Positions 26,530-34,839 of a stretch of 64,000 nt of DNA are shown piece by piece; positions within the stretch are counted from its first letter, which is position 1; the number at the start of each line of letters is the position of its first letter. The notes beneath the pieces are model-generated. The model was not told the DNA's origin. It saw only the letters and a program-made list of their open reading frames with translations, and made no database searches. This stretch comes from Rhizobium sp. Pop5 (GTDB lineage: Bacteria > Pseudomonadota > Alphaproteobacteria > Rhizobiales > Rhizobiaceae): positions 1,612,001 to 1,676,000 of the forward strand of contig NZ_CP099399.1 of the NCBI RefSeq assembly GCF_024721175.1. Direction: 5' to 3'. A program made the translations under genes and the position numbers.

Positions 26530-28332
26530 CTACTGCACGCTCGTATCCCACCATACCGGCAGCTGGTAGCCGTAAAGCGGCACTGTATCGGGATGGCCGA
26601 TGCGTTTGCTGCGGGCAACCCATTGCTGGTCCATATGATAGAGCGGCAGCACGTAGTGGCTGGAAAGCAGCAGCCGGTCGTAGGAGCGCACCGCCGCGGT
26701 GAAATCGTCCGCCGAACGCGCCCGCAGTACGTGATCGATCAGCGTGTCGAGGTCGGGATCGTTGGCGCCAGCAAAGCTGTCAGTCCCTTCGCGCGTGCGC
26801 GCAGCCGAAGACCAGCGGCCAAGCTGCTCATTCCCCGGAGAAAGCGAGGACGTGTAGGACTTCATGATCATATCGTAGTCGAAGCTGTTCGTCCGGCTCT
26901 GATATTGGGAATCATCGACGGTGCGAATCGAGGCGGCGATGCCGATCGCCTGCAGCGAACGCTGGTAGGCGACGGCAAGCTTCTCCTGGTCGGCATTCTG
27001 CGTCATGATTTCGAAGCCGAGCTGGCGACCGGAAGCATCTGCCATCTTTCCGCCTTGTATCGTATAGCCGCCCTGCTTTAGCAGCCCGACCGCCTGCTTC
27101 AGCACATTGCGGTCGCGGCCGGACCCGTCGGTAACAGGCAGTTTATAGGTGCCGTCGAGAATATCGGGCGCGATTTTATCCTTGATCGGCCCCAGCAGGG
27201 CAAGCTCGGCAGCATTGGCGGGAACACCGAAACTCGAGAGCTCGGAATTCTGCCAGAAGCTCTGGGTGCGCTTATAGGCGCCGGAATAGAGGTTCTTGTT
27301 CGCCCATTCGAAATCGAACACCAGCGACAAGCCTTCACGCACTTTCGGATCGGTAAAGATCGGCCGCCGTGTGTTGAAGACGAAGCCGAGCATGCCGCTC
27401 GGCAGTTTCGGCGTGAACGTGTCCTTCACCGCAGCGCCCGAGGCGACGGCGGGAAAATCGTAGGCATTGGCCCAATGGCCGGGATTGCCGTCCGGGTAGA
27501 TATCGACATCGCCCTTCTTGAAGGCCTCGAACAGCGTCGTGTCCTGCAGGAAATATTGCACGGTGATCTGGTCGTAGTTGTCGGTGCCGACCTTGGAGGG
27601 AATATCCTTGCCCCAGTAATTCGGATCGCGCTCGTAGGTGATGCTCTCGCCGGGCTTCACCGTCTTCACCTTGTAGGGACCGGAGCCGACCGGAGGCGTC
27701 AGCGACGTGCGGTCAAAGTTATCAGGGTCGATCGCATGTTTTGGCAGCACTGGGAAAAGGCCGAAGATCAGCGGCGTCTCGCGATCGGCCTTGTCGTTGA
27801 AGGTGAAGCGCACGCCGTGTTCGCCGACCTTCTCCATCTTGGCGACGACATTTAGGCGGTTGGAGAAGGGTACGCGGCCCTTGTCGCGCATCAGTTCGAA
27901 GGTGAACATCACGTCTTCAGGCGTAACCGGCTGCCCATCGGACCATTTCGCCTTCGGATTGAGGTTGAACTGGACGAAGCTCCTGTCGTCGTCCCATTCC
28001 ACGGTCTCGGCAAGCAGGCCGTAGAGCGTGAAGGGCTCGTCCCGGGAGCGCTGCATCAGAGATTCGTAGACGAGATTGCCATATTCCGGATCCCACATGC
28101 CGCGCGCCGTCGTGCGCATGCTCTTCAAGATGAATGGATTGAGGCTGTCGAAGGTGCCGACGACGCCATAGATGATCTTACCGCCTTTCTTCACGTCGGG
28201 ATTGACGTAAGGGAAGTGTTTGTAATCCGGCGGCAAGGCCGGCTCGCCATGCATCGCAATGCCATGCAACGGCTCGGCGGCAACGGTGCCGCAAAGCAGC
28301 GAGAGGACGAGGGGGACGACGATCCGGAGCAT
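26530..28332 (-). CDS. Extracellular solute-binding protein, family 5 (YejA-like)
   Basis: A 600-residue periplasmic binding protein of the peptide/opine class. The signal peptide runs to about residue 19 (CGTVAAE). Family features include HGIAMHGEPALPPDYKHFPYVNP, which is characteristic of the YejA subgroup, KWSDGQPVTPEDVMFTFE and VGSGPYKVK. The start MLRIVV at 28332 was chosen over a frame ten residues longer. No permease or ATPase gene is adjacent, so it must work with a transporter encoded elsewhere (YejBEF-type would be expected). Confidence 0.88.
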   Translation of the reverse strand: MLRIVVPLVLSLLCGTVAAEPLHGIAMHGEPALPPDYKHFPYVNPDVKKGGKIIYGVVGTFDSLNPFILKSMRTTARGMWDPEYGNLVYESLMQRSRDEPFTLYGLLAETVEWDDDRSFVQFNLNPKAKWSDGQPVTPEDVMFTFELMRDKGRVPFSNRLNVVAKMEKVGEHGVRFTFNDKADRETPLIFGLFPVLPKHAIDPDNFDRTSLTPPVGSGPYKVKTVKPGESITYERDPNYWGKDIPSKVGTDNYDQITVQYFLQDTTLFEAFKKGDVDIYPDGNPGHWANAYDFPAVASGAAVKDTFTPKLPSGMLGFVFNTRRPIFTDPKVREGLSLVFDFEWANKNLYSGAYKRTQSFWQNSELSSFGVPANAAELALLGPIKDKIAPDILDGTYKLPVTDGSGRDRNVLKQAVGLLKQGGYTIQGGKMADASGRQLGFEIMTQNADQEKLAVAYQRSLQAIGIAASIRTVDDSQYQSRTNSFDYDMIMKSYTSSLSPGNEQLGRWSSAARTREGTDSFAGANDPDLDTLIDHVLRARSADDFTAAVRSYDRLLLSSHYVLPLYHMDQQWVARSKRIGHPDTVPLYGYQLPVWWDTSVQ

Positions 28333-28413
28333 TCGGCAATCCTTGATCCGCGAAACGGGCATGATTCACGGGCGAGATTATCATCTGGTCGACCGATTCC
28401 AACACGTGGGCGC

Positions 28414-28463
28414 CATTTCTTTGGCTCGGCGGCGAAATTGCTCCCCAAATTGCCAAAGAAATG
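28414..28463. repeat. Perfect 12-bp inverted repeat in divergent promoter region
   Basis: CATTTCTTTGGC (28414-28425) and GCCAAAGAAATG (28452-28463) are exact complements separated by 26 bp. They lie in the 285-bp gap between the divergent YejA-like and IalB-family genes. This could be an operator or the stem of a small RNA; there is no T run beside it. Confidence 0.6.
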
Positions 28464-28617
28464 CTGGATATCTTGAACGCTGCGATGTAACAGGTGAACC
28501 CGAAGTTTGGGGTCATGCATTTGCCTTATTTTTTTAAGAGGTGGAGTGCTGAACGACCCGATGGTTGGGGCGGCAAAATCGCTGCCCTGAAGCGGATATC
28601 AGGAGACGGAATTCGTT

Positions 28618-29283
28618 ATGATGTTCAAGTCTGAAAAGAAAATGCGGGCAGCGCTGTCCGTTCTGGCAGTGATGTTCGGCGCCGCTTCGGCTCCGGTCTC
28701 CTCCTTCGCGCAGGATGCGGCAGCACAGGCTCCCGCCGATGGCCAGGGGCAGGGCGCCGGCGCACCGAAGCTCGGCTGGTACAAGACCTGCAGCAAGCAG
28801 GAAGACAACGACATCTGCGTCGTCCAGAACCTGATCCTTGCTAATGGCGGCCAGCTCGTCACGGCCGTCGGCCTGATCTCGGTCACCGGCAAGATCAACC
28901 GCAAGCTCCTGCAGGTCTCGGTTCCCACGGCCCGCCTTATCCCCCCGGGCATCCTCATGCAGATCGACGGCGGCAAGGGCCAGAAGCTCGACTACGCTGT
29001 CTGCCTGCCGGACAAGTGCACGGCCGAAATTCCGCTGACCGACGCGATGATCGCCAGCCTCAAGAAGGGCAGCGACGTGATCTTCACCTCGATCAATTTC
29101 CGCCGCGCTCCGAACCCGATCAAGATCTCGCTCGAAGGCTTCACCGGCGCTTATGACGGCGAACCGGTTACCGAAACTAAGCTTGCCGAAAGCCAGCGCA
29201 GCCTGCAGGAAGGCATGCAGAAGAAGGCTGAAGCAGCTCGCAAGAAGCTGGAAGACGCCCAGAAGGCAGCCAAGGCGCAGTAA
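28618..29283 (+). CDS. Invasion-associated locus B (IalB) family protein
   Basis: A 221-residue exported protein. A signal peptide ends after SSFA near residue 31. The IalB domain is seen as LGWYKTCSKQEDNDICVVQN and in CLPDKCTAEIPL, with two pairs of cysteines likely to form disulfides. The last 35 residues are a Lys/Ala/Glu-rich helix, probably a coiled coil. IalB was first described in Bartonella erythrocyte invasion, but family members are widespread in free-living and symbiotic alphaproteobacteria and their role is unclear. Own promoter region and own terminator. Confidence 0.88.
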   Translation: MMFKSEKKMRAALSVLAVMFGAASAPVSSFAQDAAAQAPADGQGQGAGAPKLGWYKTCSKQEDNDICVVQNLILANGGQLVTAVGLISVTGKINRKLLQVSVPTARLIPPGILMQIDGGKGQKLDYAVCLPDKCTAEIPLTDAMIASLKKGSDVIFTSINFRRAPNPIKISLEGFTGAYDGEPVTETKLAESQRSLQEGMQKKAEAARKKLEDAQKAAKAQ

Positions 29284-29306
29284 TCCTGCCATCATTTTTG
29301 AACGGA

Positions 29307-29332
29307 AAACCCGGCTTCAGGCCGGGTTTTTT
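29307..29332 (+). terminator. Terminator of the IalB-family gene
   Basis: AAACCCGGC and GCCGGGTTT form a 9-bp stem with a 5-base loop followed by TTTTTT, 23 bp after the stop. Confidence 0.93.
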
Positions 29333-29338
29333 GTTGCG

Positions 29339-29370
29339 CAAAGAAAAAGGCCTCGCTGGAAACGAGGCCT
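29339..29370 (-). terminator. Terminator of hspQ
   Basis: On the minus strand AGGCCTCG and CGAGGCCT form an 8-bp stem followed by TTTTTCTTT. It lies just past the hspQ stop. Confidence 0.85.
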
Positions 29371-29396
29371 CGATGCATGCGGCGGTCAGACCGATC

Positions 29397-29726
29397 TTAG
29401 TGGGCGAAGCTCATCTTGGGTTTGAACTGCCCTGACGGGGCCTGATCGAAAATCTGGTAGATCTGCGGGTTTCGAAGCGGCGTTCCGCTCTCGTCATTCA
29501 CCAGGTTCTGCTCGGAGACATAGGCGACATATTCGCTTTCATCATTTTCAGCGAGCAGATGATAGAAGGGCTGGTCCTTGCTTGGACGCACTTCGGCGGG
29601 AATGGAATTCCACCATTCTTCCGTATTCGCGAACTCGGGATCGACGTCGAAGATGACGCCGCGAAACGGAAAGACCTTGTGCCGAACCACTTCGCCGATA
29701 CTGAACTTTGCTATTCTTTCTTTCAT
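29397..29726 (-). CDS. hspQ: Heat shock protein HspQ (hemimethylated-DNA-binding YccV family)
   Basis: A 109-residue protein. The conserved start KFSIGEVVRHKVFPFRGVI, followed by NTEEWW and QPFYHLLAEN, identifies the family. In Escherichia coli HspQ is a heat-shock protein that affects proteolysis by Lon and binds hemimethylated DNA. The ATG at 29726 was chosen because GGAAG lies eight bases upstream; the frame is open for seven more codons. A possible heat-shock promoter and two dyads lie immediately upstream. It has its own terminator. Confidence 0.9.
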   Translation of the reverse strand: MKERIAKFSIGEVVRHKVFPFRGVIFDVDPEFANTEEWWNSIPAEVRPSKDQPFYHLLAENDESEYVAYVSEQNLVNDESGTPLRNPQIYQIFDQAPSGQFKPKMSFAH

Positions 29727-29742
29727 GGTACGACTTCCTTTC

Positions 29743-29790
29743 ATCACCGAATTTGGTGATTGGTGCGGTGCAAATCAAGATTTTTGCACC
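29743..29790 (-). promoter_or_regulatory. Candidate heat-shock (RpoH) promoter and dyads upstream of hspQ
   Basis: On the minus strand CTTGAT (29779-29774) and CCAAAT (29756-29751), 17 bp apart, resemble alphaproteobacterial RpoH elements CTTGAA and CCATNT. Two dyads overlap it: ATCACC with GGTGAT (29743-29760) and GGTGCAAA with TTTGCACC (29767-29790). The promoter call rests on partial matches and on hspQ being a heat-shock gene in other bacteria. Confidence 0.4.
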
Positions 29791-29844
29791 AGCTCGTCAC
29801 ATGAACGTCATATCCTCCTTGTGGCGTCCATGACCCGGGGAGGT

Positions 29845-29870
29845 GAAAGTCCCGGCGAACCGGGACTTTC
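29845..29870 (-). terminator. Hairpin downstream of glnA
   Basis: GAAAGTCCCGG and CCGGGACTTTC form a perfect 11-bp stem around a CGAA tetraloop, 15 bp beyond the glnA stop. No T run follows, so it may stabilise the mRNA end rather than terminate by itself. Confidence 0.65.
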
Positions 29871-29884
29871 GGCGTTGAGGCCTA

Positions 29885-31294
29885 TCAGGCCGAATAATAC
29901 ATGTCGTATTCGACCGGGTGCGGCGTCATTTCGAAGCGCATCACCTCAGCCATCTTCAGCTCGATGAAGGCATCGATCTGGTCGTCGTCGAAGACGCCGC
30001 CGGCTGTCAGGAACTTGCGGTCCTTGTCGAGGCTTTCAAGCGCTTCGCGCAGCGAGCCGCAGACGGTCGGGATCTTCTTCAGTTCCTTCGGCGGCAGGTC
30101 ATAGAGATCCTTGTCCATGGCCTTGCCGGGATGAATCTTGTTCTTGATGCCGTCGAGGCCGGCCATCAGCATGGCGGCGAAGGCGAGGTAGGGGTTGGCG
30201 GTCGGGTCCGGGAAGCGGACTTCGACGCGCTTGGCCTTCGGGTTGGATCCGAACGGAATGCGGCAGGAAGCCGAGCGGTTGCGGGCGGAGTAGGCCAGCA
30301 GAACCGGTGCCTCATAGCCCGGAACGAGACGCTTGTAGGAGTTCGTCGACGGGTTGGTGAAGGCGTTAATCGCCTTGGCATGCTTGATGATACCGCCGAT
30401 GTAGAACAGGCAGCTTTCGGAAAGGCCGGCATATTCGTCGCCGGCGAAGGTTGGCTTGCCGCCCTTCCAGATCGACTGGTGCACGTGCATGCCCGAGCCG
30501 TTGTCGCCGAAGATCGGCTTCGGCATGAAGGTTGCCGTCTTGCCATAGGCGTTCGCCACCTGGTGGACGACGTATTTGTAGATCTGCATCTTGTCGGCGT
30601 TGCGCACCAGCGTGTCGAACTTGATGCCGAGTTCGTGCTGGGCGGCGGCGACTTCATGGTGGTGCTTTTCGACGACGACGCCCATCTCGGAGAGCACCGT
30701 CAGCATTTCGGAGCGCATGTCCTGGGCGCTGTCGACCGGCGGAACCGGGAAGTAGCCGCCCTTGACGCGCGGGCGATGGCCGAGGTTGCCGGTTTCGTAG
30801 TCAGTATCGTCGTTCGACGGCAATTCGGTGGAATCGAGCTTGAAGCCGGTATTGTAGGGATCGGCCTTGTACTTGACGTCGTCGAAGACAAAGAACTCGG
30901 CTTCCGGGCCGACGAAGATCGTGTCGCCGATGCCGGATGCCTTGAGATATGCTTCGGCCTTCTTGGCGGTGCCGCGCGGATCGCGGTTATAGGCTTCGCC
31001 GGAGACCGGGTCGAGGATGTCGCAGACGATAACCATGGTCGACTGAGCGAAGAACGGGTCCATATGCACCGTTTCGGTATCGGGCATCAGCACCATGTCG
31101 GACTCGTTGATGGCCTTCCAGCCGCCGATCGAGGAGCCGTCGAACATGACGCCGTCAGCGAACATGTCTTCATCGACGCAGGCAACGTCCATCGTCACAT
31201 GCTGCAGCTTGCCCTTCGGGTCGGTGAAACGCAGATCGACGAACTTCACGTCGTTCTCTTTGATCTGCTTCAGAATTTCGCTTGCGGTCGCCAT
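29885..31294 (-). CDS. glnA: Glutamine synthetase type I
   Basis: A 469-residue GSI subunit that makes glutamine from glutamate, ammonia and ATP and forms dodecamers. Key motifs are FDGSSIGGW near residue 49, [11 protein letters not shown] near 128, [13 protein letters not shown] near 210 and [17 protein letters not shown] near 315. The adenylylation tyrosine lies in [10 protein letters not shown] near 398, so activity is expected to be switched by GlnE. The ATG at 31294 follows GGAGG. It is 89 bp behind glnB on the same strand, the standard rhizobial glnBA order. Confidence 0.97.
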   Translation of the reverse strand: MATASEILKQIKENDVKFVDLRFTDPKGKLQHVTMDVACVDEDMFADGVMFDGSSIGGWKAINESDMVLMPDTETVHMDPFFAQSTMVIVCDILDPVSGEAYNRDPRGTAKKAEAYLKASGIGDTIFVGPEAEFFVFDDVKYKADPYNTGFKLDSTELPSNDDTDYETGNLGHRPRVKGGYFPVPPVDSAQDMRSEMLTVLSEMGVVVEKHHHEVAAAQHELGIKFDTLVRNADKMQIYKYVVHQVANAYGKTATFMPKPIFGDNGSGMHVHQSIWKGGKPTFAGDEYAGLSESCLFYIGGIIKHAKAINAFTNPSTNSYKRLVPGYEAPVLLAYSARNRSASCRIPFGSNPKAKRVEVRFPDPTANPYLAFAAMLMAGLDGIKNKIHPGKAMDKDLYDLPPKELKKIPTVCGSLREALESLDKDRKFLTAGGVFDDDQIDAFIELKMAEVMRFEMTPHPVEYDMYYSA

Positions 31295-31383
31295 TAAATA
31301 CGTTCCTCCGATTTGCAATGACAATAGGTAGGTGTTCGATTGTGCGATGACGGTATCGGACTTTGCGCGGTTGGCAAAGTGGG

Positions 31384-31833
<450 letters not shown>

Positions 31834-31945
31834 TTACCGAAACCGGCGCGTTTGCAGGGAAATCTGCGTCGTTTTGGTGACGGATAAATGGAAAAACATC
31901 GCCCTGGGATCAAAATCTCATCGAAAACCGAAAAAAGCATGTGCA

Positions 31946-31959
31946 TTCGCAATTGCGAA
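31946..31959. promoter_or_regulatory. Palindrome TTCGCAATTGCGAA, candidate activator site
   Basis: A perfect 14-bp palindrome about 150 bp upstream of the glnB sigma-54 promoter, the distance at which an NtrC enhancer would sit. It does not match the classical NtrC site exactly, so the protein that binds it is uncertain. Confidence 0.45.
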
Positions 31960-32065
31960 AACACATCTCGATTCGATGAAAATATAGGCGAATGCCTAAA
32001 TTATACTCTTCTCTTTGCCGCATTAGGCGGTTGTTTTTTAGGCGTTTTTTGAATTGAATAGGGTG

Positions 32066-33535
32066 ATGAGCGCTCTCTCCGACCTTCTTCTCACGCCCGC
32101 TGAAATGGCCGCCGTCGACGCGGCTGCTGCTGCATCGGGGATCTATTCCTTCAGCCTGATGGAAAGGGCGGGTTCTGCTACCGCCGCAGCCGCGCTGCGG
32201 CTGCATCCCGGTGCTCGGCAGTTCGTCGTTTTCTGCGGCCCCGGCAACAATGGCGGCGACGCCTATGTCGCCGCAAGACATTTGCAGGAGAGCGGGGCGG
32301 CGGTTGCGCTTTTTCATCTCGGAGACCCCGCCAGGCTGAAAGGCGACGCCGCGCGCGCCCACGCCGGCTGCTCGCTCCAAGCGCAGGAACTCGGCCGCTA
32401 TCGGCCCGTAGACGGTGACGTCGCCATTGACGGCCTGTTCGGGGCGGGGCTCGGCCGCGAGGTGCCGGCGGAGGTGCGCACGCTGATTGCCCGTGTCGCC
32501 GAGGCGGGTATTCCGGTGCTCGCCATCGATCTGCCCTCCGGCCTTGATGGCCGCACCGGCAGGGTGCTGGGGGCCGCCTTCCGGGCGCATAACACCATCA
32601 CCTTCATGACGCGCAAGCCGGGCCATCTTCTGATGCCGGGCAGGGAGCTTTGCGGTCAACTGGAGGTCTTCGACATCGGCATTCCCGCCCGCATCGTCAG
32701 GGCCGAGGCGAGCGGCGCCATTGCCGAGAACACGCCTGAGGCGTGGAAAGGCGTGCTGCCGGCCGAGCAGCTCGAAACCCACAAATACAAGCGCGGCCAT
32801 TTGGTCGTCTTCTCAGGCGAAGCCGACAAGACGGGCGCCGCACGCATGTCGGCGATCTCAGGCCTGAAGATCGGTGCCGGCCTGGTGACGATCGCAGCTC
32901 CTCGCGCCGCGATGGCCGCCAACGCCGCGCATCTCACCGCGGTTATGCTGCATGCCGTCGACGGCGAGGCCGAGCTTGCAGACTGGCTTTCCGACAAGCG
33001 GCTGCAGACGTTCGTCCTCGGTCCCGGTTTCGGCGTTGGCGCAAGGGCGCGCGGTTTCGTCTCGGCGCTCCGGGAACGCCGGCTCGTGCTCGATGCCGAC
33101 GGGATCTCCTCGTTCAAGGACGGTCCGCAGCAGCTTTTTGATCTGTTCCGGGGAGAGCTGCGCCTGGTGCTGACGCCGCACGAGGGCGAATTCGCGCGGC
33201 TCTTTCCTGATATCGCCGCCGACGATGCGCTCGGGAAAGTGGACAAGGCAGTAGCCGCCGCCCGCCGCGCCAATGCAGCGATCGTCTATAAAGGGGCCGA
33301 TACCGTCATTGCCTCGCCTGACGGTCGCGCGCTTATCAACACCAATGCTCCGGCCTGGCTTGCCACCGCTGGTTCCGGCGACGTACTCGCCGGCATTATC
33401 GGCGGGTTGCTCGCCCAGGGGCTGCCCGCCTTCGAGGCCGCGGCCGCCGGCGTCTGGCTGCATGGAGAGGCCGCCCGTCGCGTCGGCAAGGGGCTGACGG
33501 CGGAAGAGCTTGCAGCCGAGGTATTGCCGTTTTAG
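32066..33535 (+). CDS. nnrD: Bifunctional NAD(P)H-hydrate epimerase/dehydratase
   Basis: A 489-residue fusion that repairs damaged nicotinamide cofactors. The N-terminal YjeF_N epimerase domain (about 1-215) shows GPGNNGGDAYVAARHL near residue 57. The C-terminal ribokinase-like dehydratase domain (about 225-485) shows HKYKRGHLVVFSG, LTPHEGEFARL and GSGDVLAGIIGG. The ATG at 32066 was taken; a TTG four codons earlier is possible. Divergent from glnB. Confidence 0.94.
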   Translation: MSALSDLLLTPAEMAAVDAAAAASGIYSFSLMERAGSATAAAALRLHPGARQFVVFCGPGNNGGDAYVAARHLQESGAAVALFHLGDPARLKGDAARAHAGCSLQAQELGRYRPVDGDVAIDGLFGAGLGREVPAEVRTLIARVAEAGIPVLAIDLPSGLDGRTGRVLGAAFRAHNTITFMTRKPGHLLMPGRELCGQLEVFDIGIPARIVRAEASGAIAENTPEAWKGVLPAEQLETHKYKRGHLVVFSGEADKTGAARMSAISGLKIGAGLVTIAAPRAAMAANAAHLTAVMLHAVDGEAELADWLSDKRLQTFVLGPGFGVGARARGFVSALRERRLVLDADGISSFKDGPQQLFDLFRGELRLVLTPHEGEFARLFPDIAADDALGKVDKAVAAARRANAAIVYKGADTVIASPDGRALINTNAPAWLATAGSGDVLAGIIGGLLAQGLPAFEAAAAGVWLHGEAARRVGKGLTAEELAAEVLPF

Positions 33536-33546
33536 CCTCGTGTCAC

Positions 33547-34353
33547 TTATTTCTCCAGCGCCTGCTGCAGGGCGATCGCCCCATGTGGCGCGTTGACCTT
33601 GCCCTCATGGATCATGAAGGCGAAGACGTCGCGCGGTTCGGCCTTCACCTTGCGATCCCCGTCGATCAGCGGCAGGTCATCGGGGACCTTGCCTTCAGCC
33701 CAGGTCTCGAGCCGGTTTGCCCAAGCCTTCAGCTCCCTTTCGGGATAGCAGGTCGCAATTTCGTCCGATCCCTTCTGCAGCCTGGAATAGACGAAATCGG
33801 CCGTGACGTCGGCAATCATCGGATATTCGAAATGTTCGGCGCAGACCGGCGCCACGCCGTATTTCGCGAGCAGCGCGACGAACTCCGGCACCTTGAAGGA
33901 ATCGTGCCGCACCTCGACCACATGGCGCAGCGCCAGCCCGTCCTGTTTTGCCGGCAGCAACTTCAGGAAGGCTTCGAAATCTTCCGCATCGAACTTCTTG
34001 GTCGGCGCGAACTGCCAAAGCAGCGGTCCAAGATGGGCGCCGAGTTCGCTGATGCCCGAGGTCAGGAACCGCTCCATCGATTCACCGGCCTCGGCGAGCA
34101 CCCGGCGATTGGTGACGAAGCGCGTCGCCTTCAGCGAAAAGATGAAACCGTCGGGCACATCCGCCGCCCATTTCGCAAAGACCGCAGGCTTTTGCGTGCT
34201 GTAATAGGTGCCGTTGACCTCGATGACCTTCAACTGGCGGCTGGCATAATGCAGCTCGTCCTTCTGTTTCAGGTCGTCGGGAAAGAAATGCCCGCGCCAG
34301 GGCTCGAAGGTCCAGCCGCCGATGCCGGTGCGGATAGTGCCGGATTTCGTCAT
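33547..34353 (-). CDS. DUF72 family protein (YecE-like)
   Basis: A 268-residue protein with the DUF72 barrel: RTGIGGWTFEPWRGHFFP at the start, EVNGTYYSTQKP near residue 44, FSLKATRFVTN near 70 and EVRHDSF near 147. The family resembles TIM-barrel phosphatases or nucleases but its activity is unknown. GGGAGGACGAC precedes the ATG. It lies 24 bp behind the acetyltransferase gene, probably in the uvrA transcript. Confidence 0.88.
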   Translation of the reverse strand: MTKSGTIRTGIGGWTFEPWRGHFFPDDLKQKDELHYASRQLKVIEVNGTYYSTQKPAVFAKWAADVPDGFIFSLKATRFVTNRRVLAEAGESMERFLTSGISELGAHLGPLLWQFAPTKKFDAEDFEAFLKLLPAKQDGLALRHVVEVRHDSFKVPEFVALLAKYGVAPVCAEHFEYPMIADVTADFVYSRLQKGSDEIATCYPERELKAWANRLETWAEGKVPDDLPLIDGDRKVKAEPRDVFAFMIHEGKVNAPHGAIALQQALEK

Positions 34354-34377
34354 GTCGTCCTCCCTGTTGGCGGCCGT

Positions 34378-34839
34378 TCAGGCCACATCGATCTCTTTCG
34401 TCATGTCGACGAGCGTCCATCCTGGCCGATAAGGGTTCGGCCGGCGACCCGTTTCCTGAAATCCGAATGTGCGATAAAGCGCGATATTCCGTTCCATTCG
34501 GGCATTCGAATAGAGCCGGATTTCCGGCATGGCCCATTCCCGCGCCTTGCCCTCCAGCCAGCGCAGCATCGCAAGCCCATGTCCGGCCCCTTGAAAGGCC
34601 GGCGAGACCGCAATGCTGAACAGCATGAGGTGATCGGCGTGCCGCTCGACGACCAGAAGACCCACAATATCGCCGCCGATGTCACGCAGCCGAACCTCGC
34701 CGCGTTCGATCCGCAGCGCATGGTCCTCGGTCACCGGGATCGGCGGAGCGCCGAGAAGTTCGGTATAGGGCCGATAGGCGGCTGACGTCAGCGTCGCGAT
34801 CATTTCCAGATCATCGGGCGACGCCAGCCTCATCGTCAT
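34378..34839 (-). CDS. GNAT-family N-acetyltransferase
   Basis: A 153-residue acetyltransferase. The acetyl-CoA loop is [18 protein letters not shown] near residue 76, and the C-terminal [15 protein letters not shown] is the usual GNAT motif B. The substrate cannot be told. Its ATG overlaps the uvrA stop by 4 bp, so it is translated with uvrA and may fall under SOS control. Confidence 0.9.
   Translation of the reverse strand: MTMRLASPDDLEMIATLTSAAYRPYTELLGAPPIPVTEDHALRIERGEVRLRDIGGDIVGLLVVERHADHLMLFSIAVSPAFQGAGHGLAMLRWLEGKAREWAMPEIRLYSNARMERNIALYRTFGFQETGRRPNPYRPGWTLVDMTKEIDVA

Noticed and set aside
28470..28500. Third copy of the CTGAACG-GATGAA motif
   Set aside because: TTGAACG and a GATG are present but the spacing differs and the third block is missing.
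28178..28537. Small open frames in the gap between YejA-like and IalB genes
   Set aside because: Overlapping frames on both strands with no ribosome site or domain; better explained as promoter DNA.
29918..31297. 459-residue plus-strand open frame opposite glnA
   Set aside because: Antisense shadow of a highly conserved gene in high-GC DNA; composition is Arg/Asp/Gly-rich without domains.
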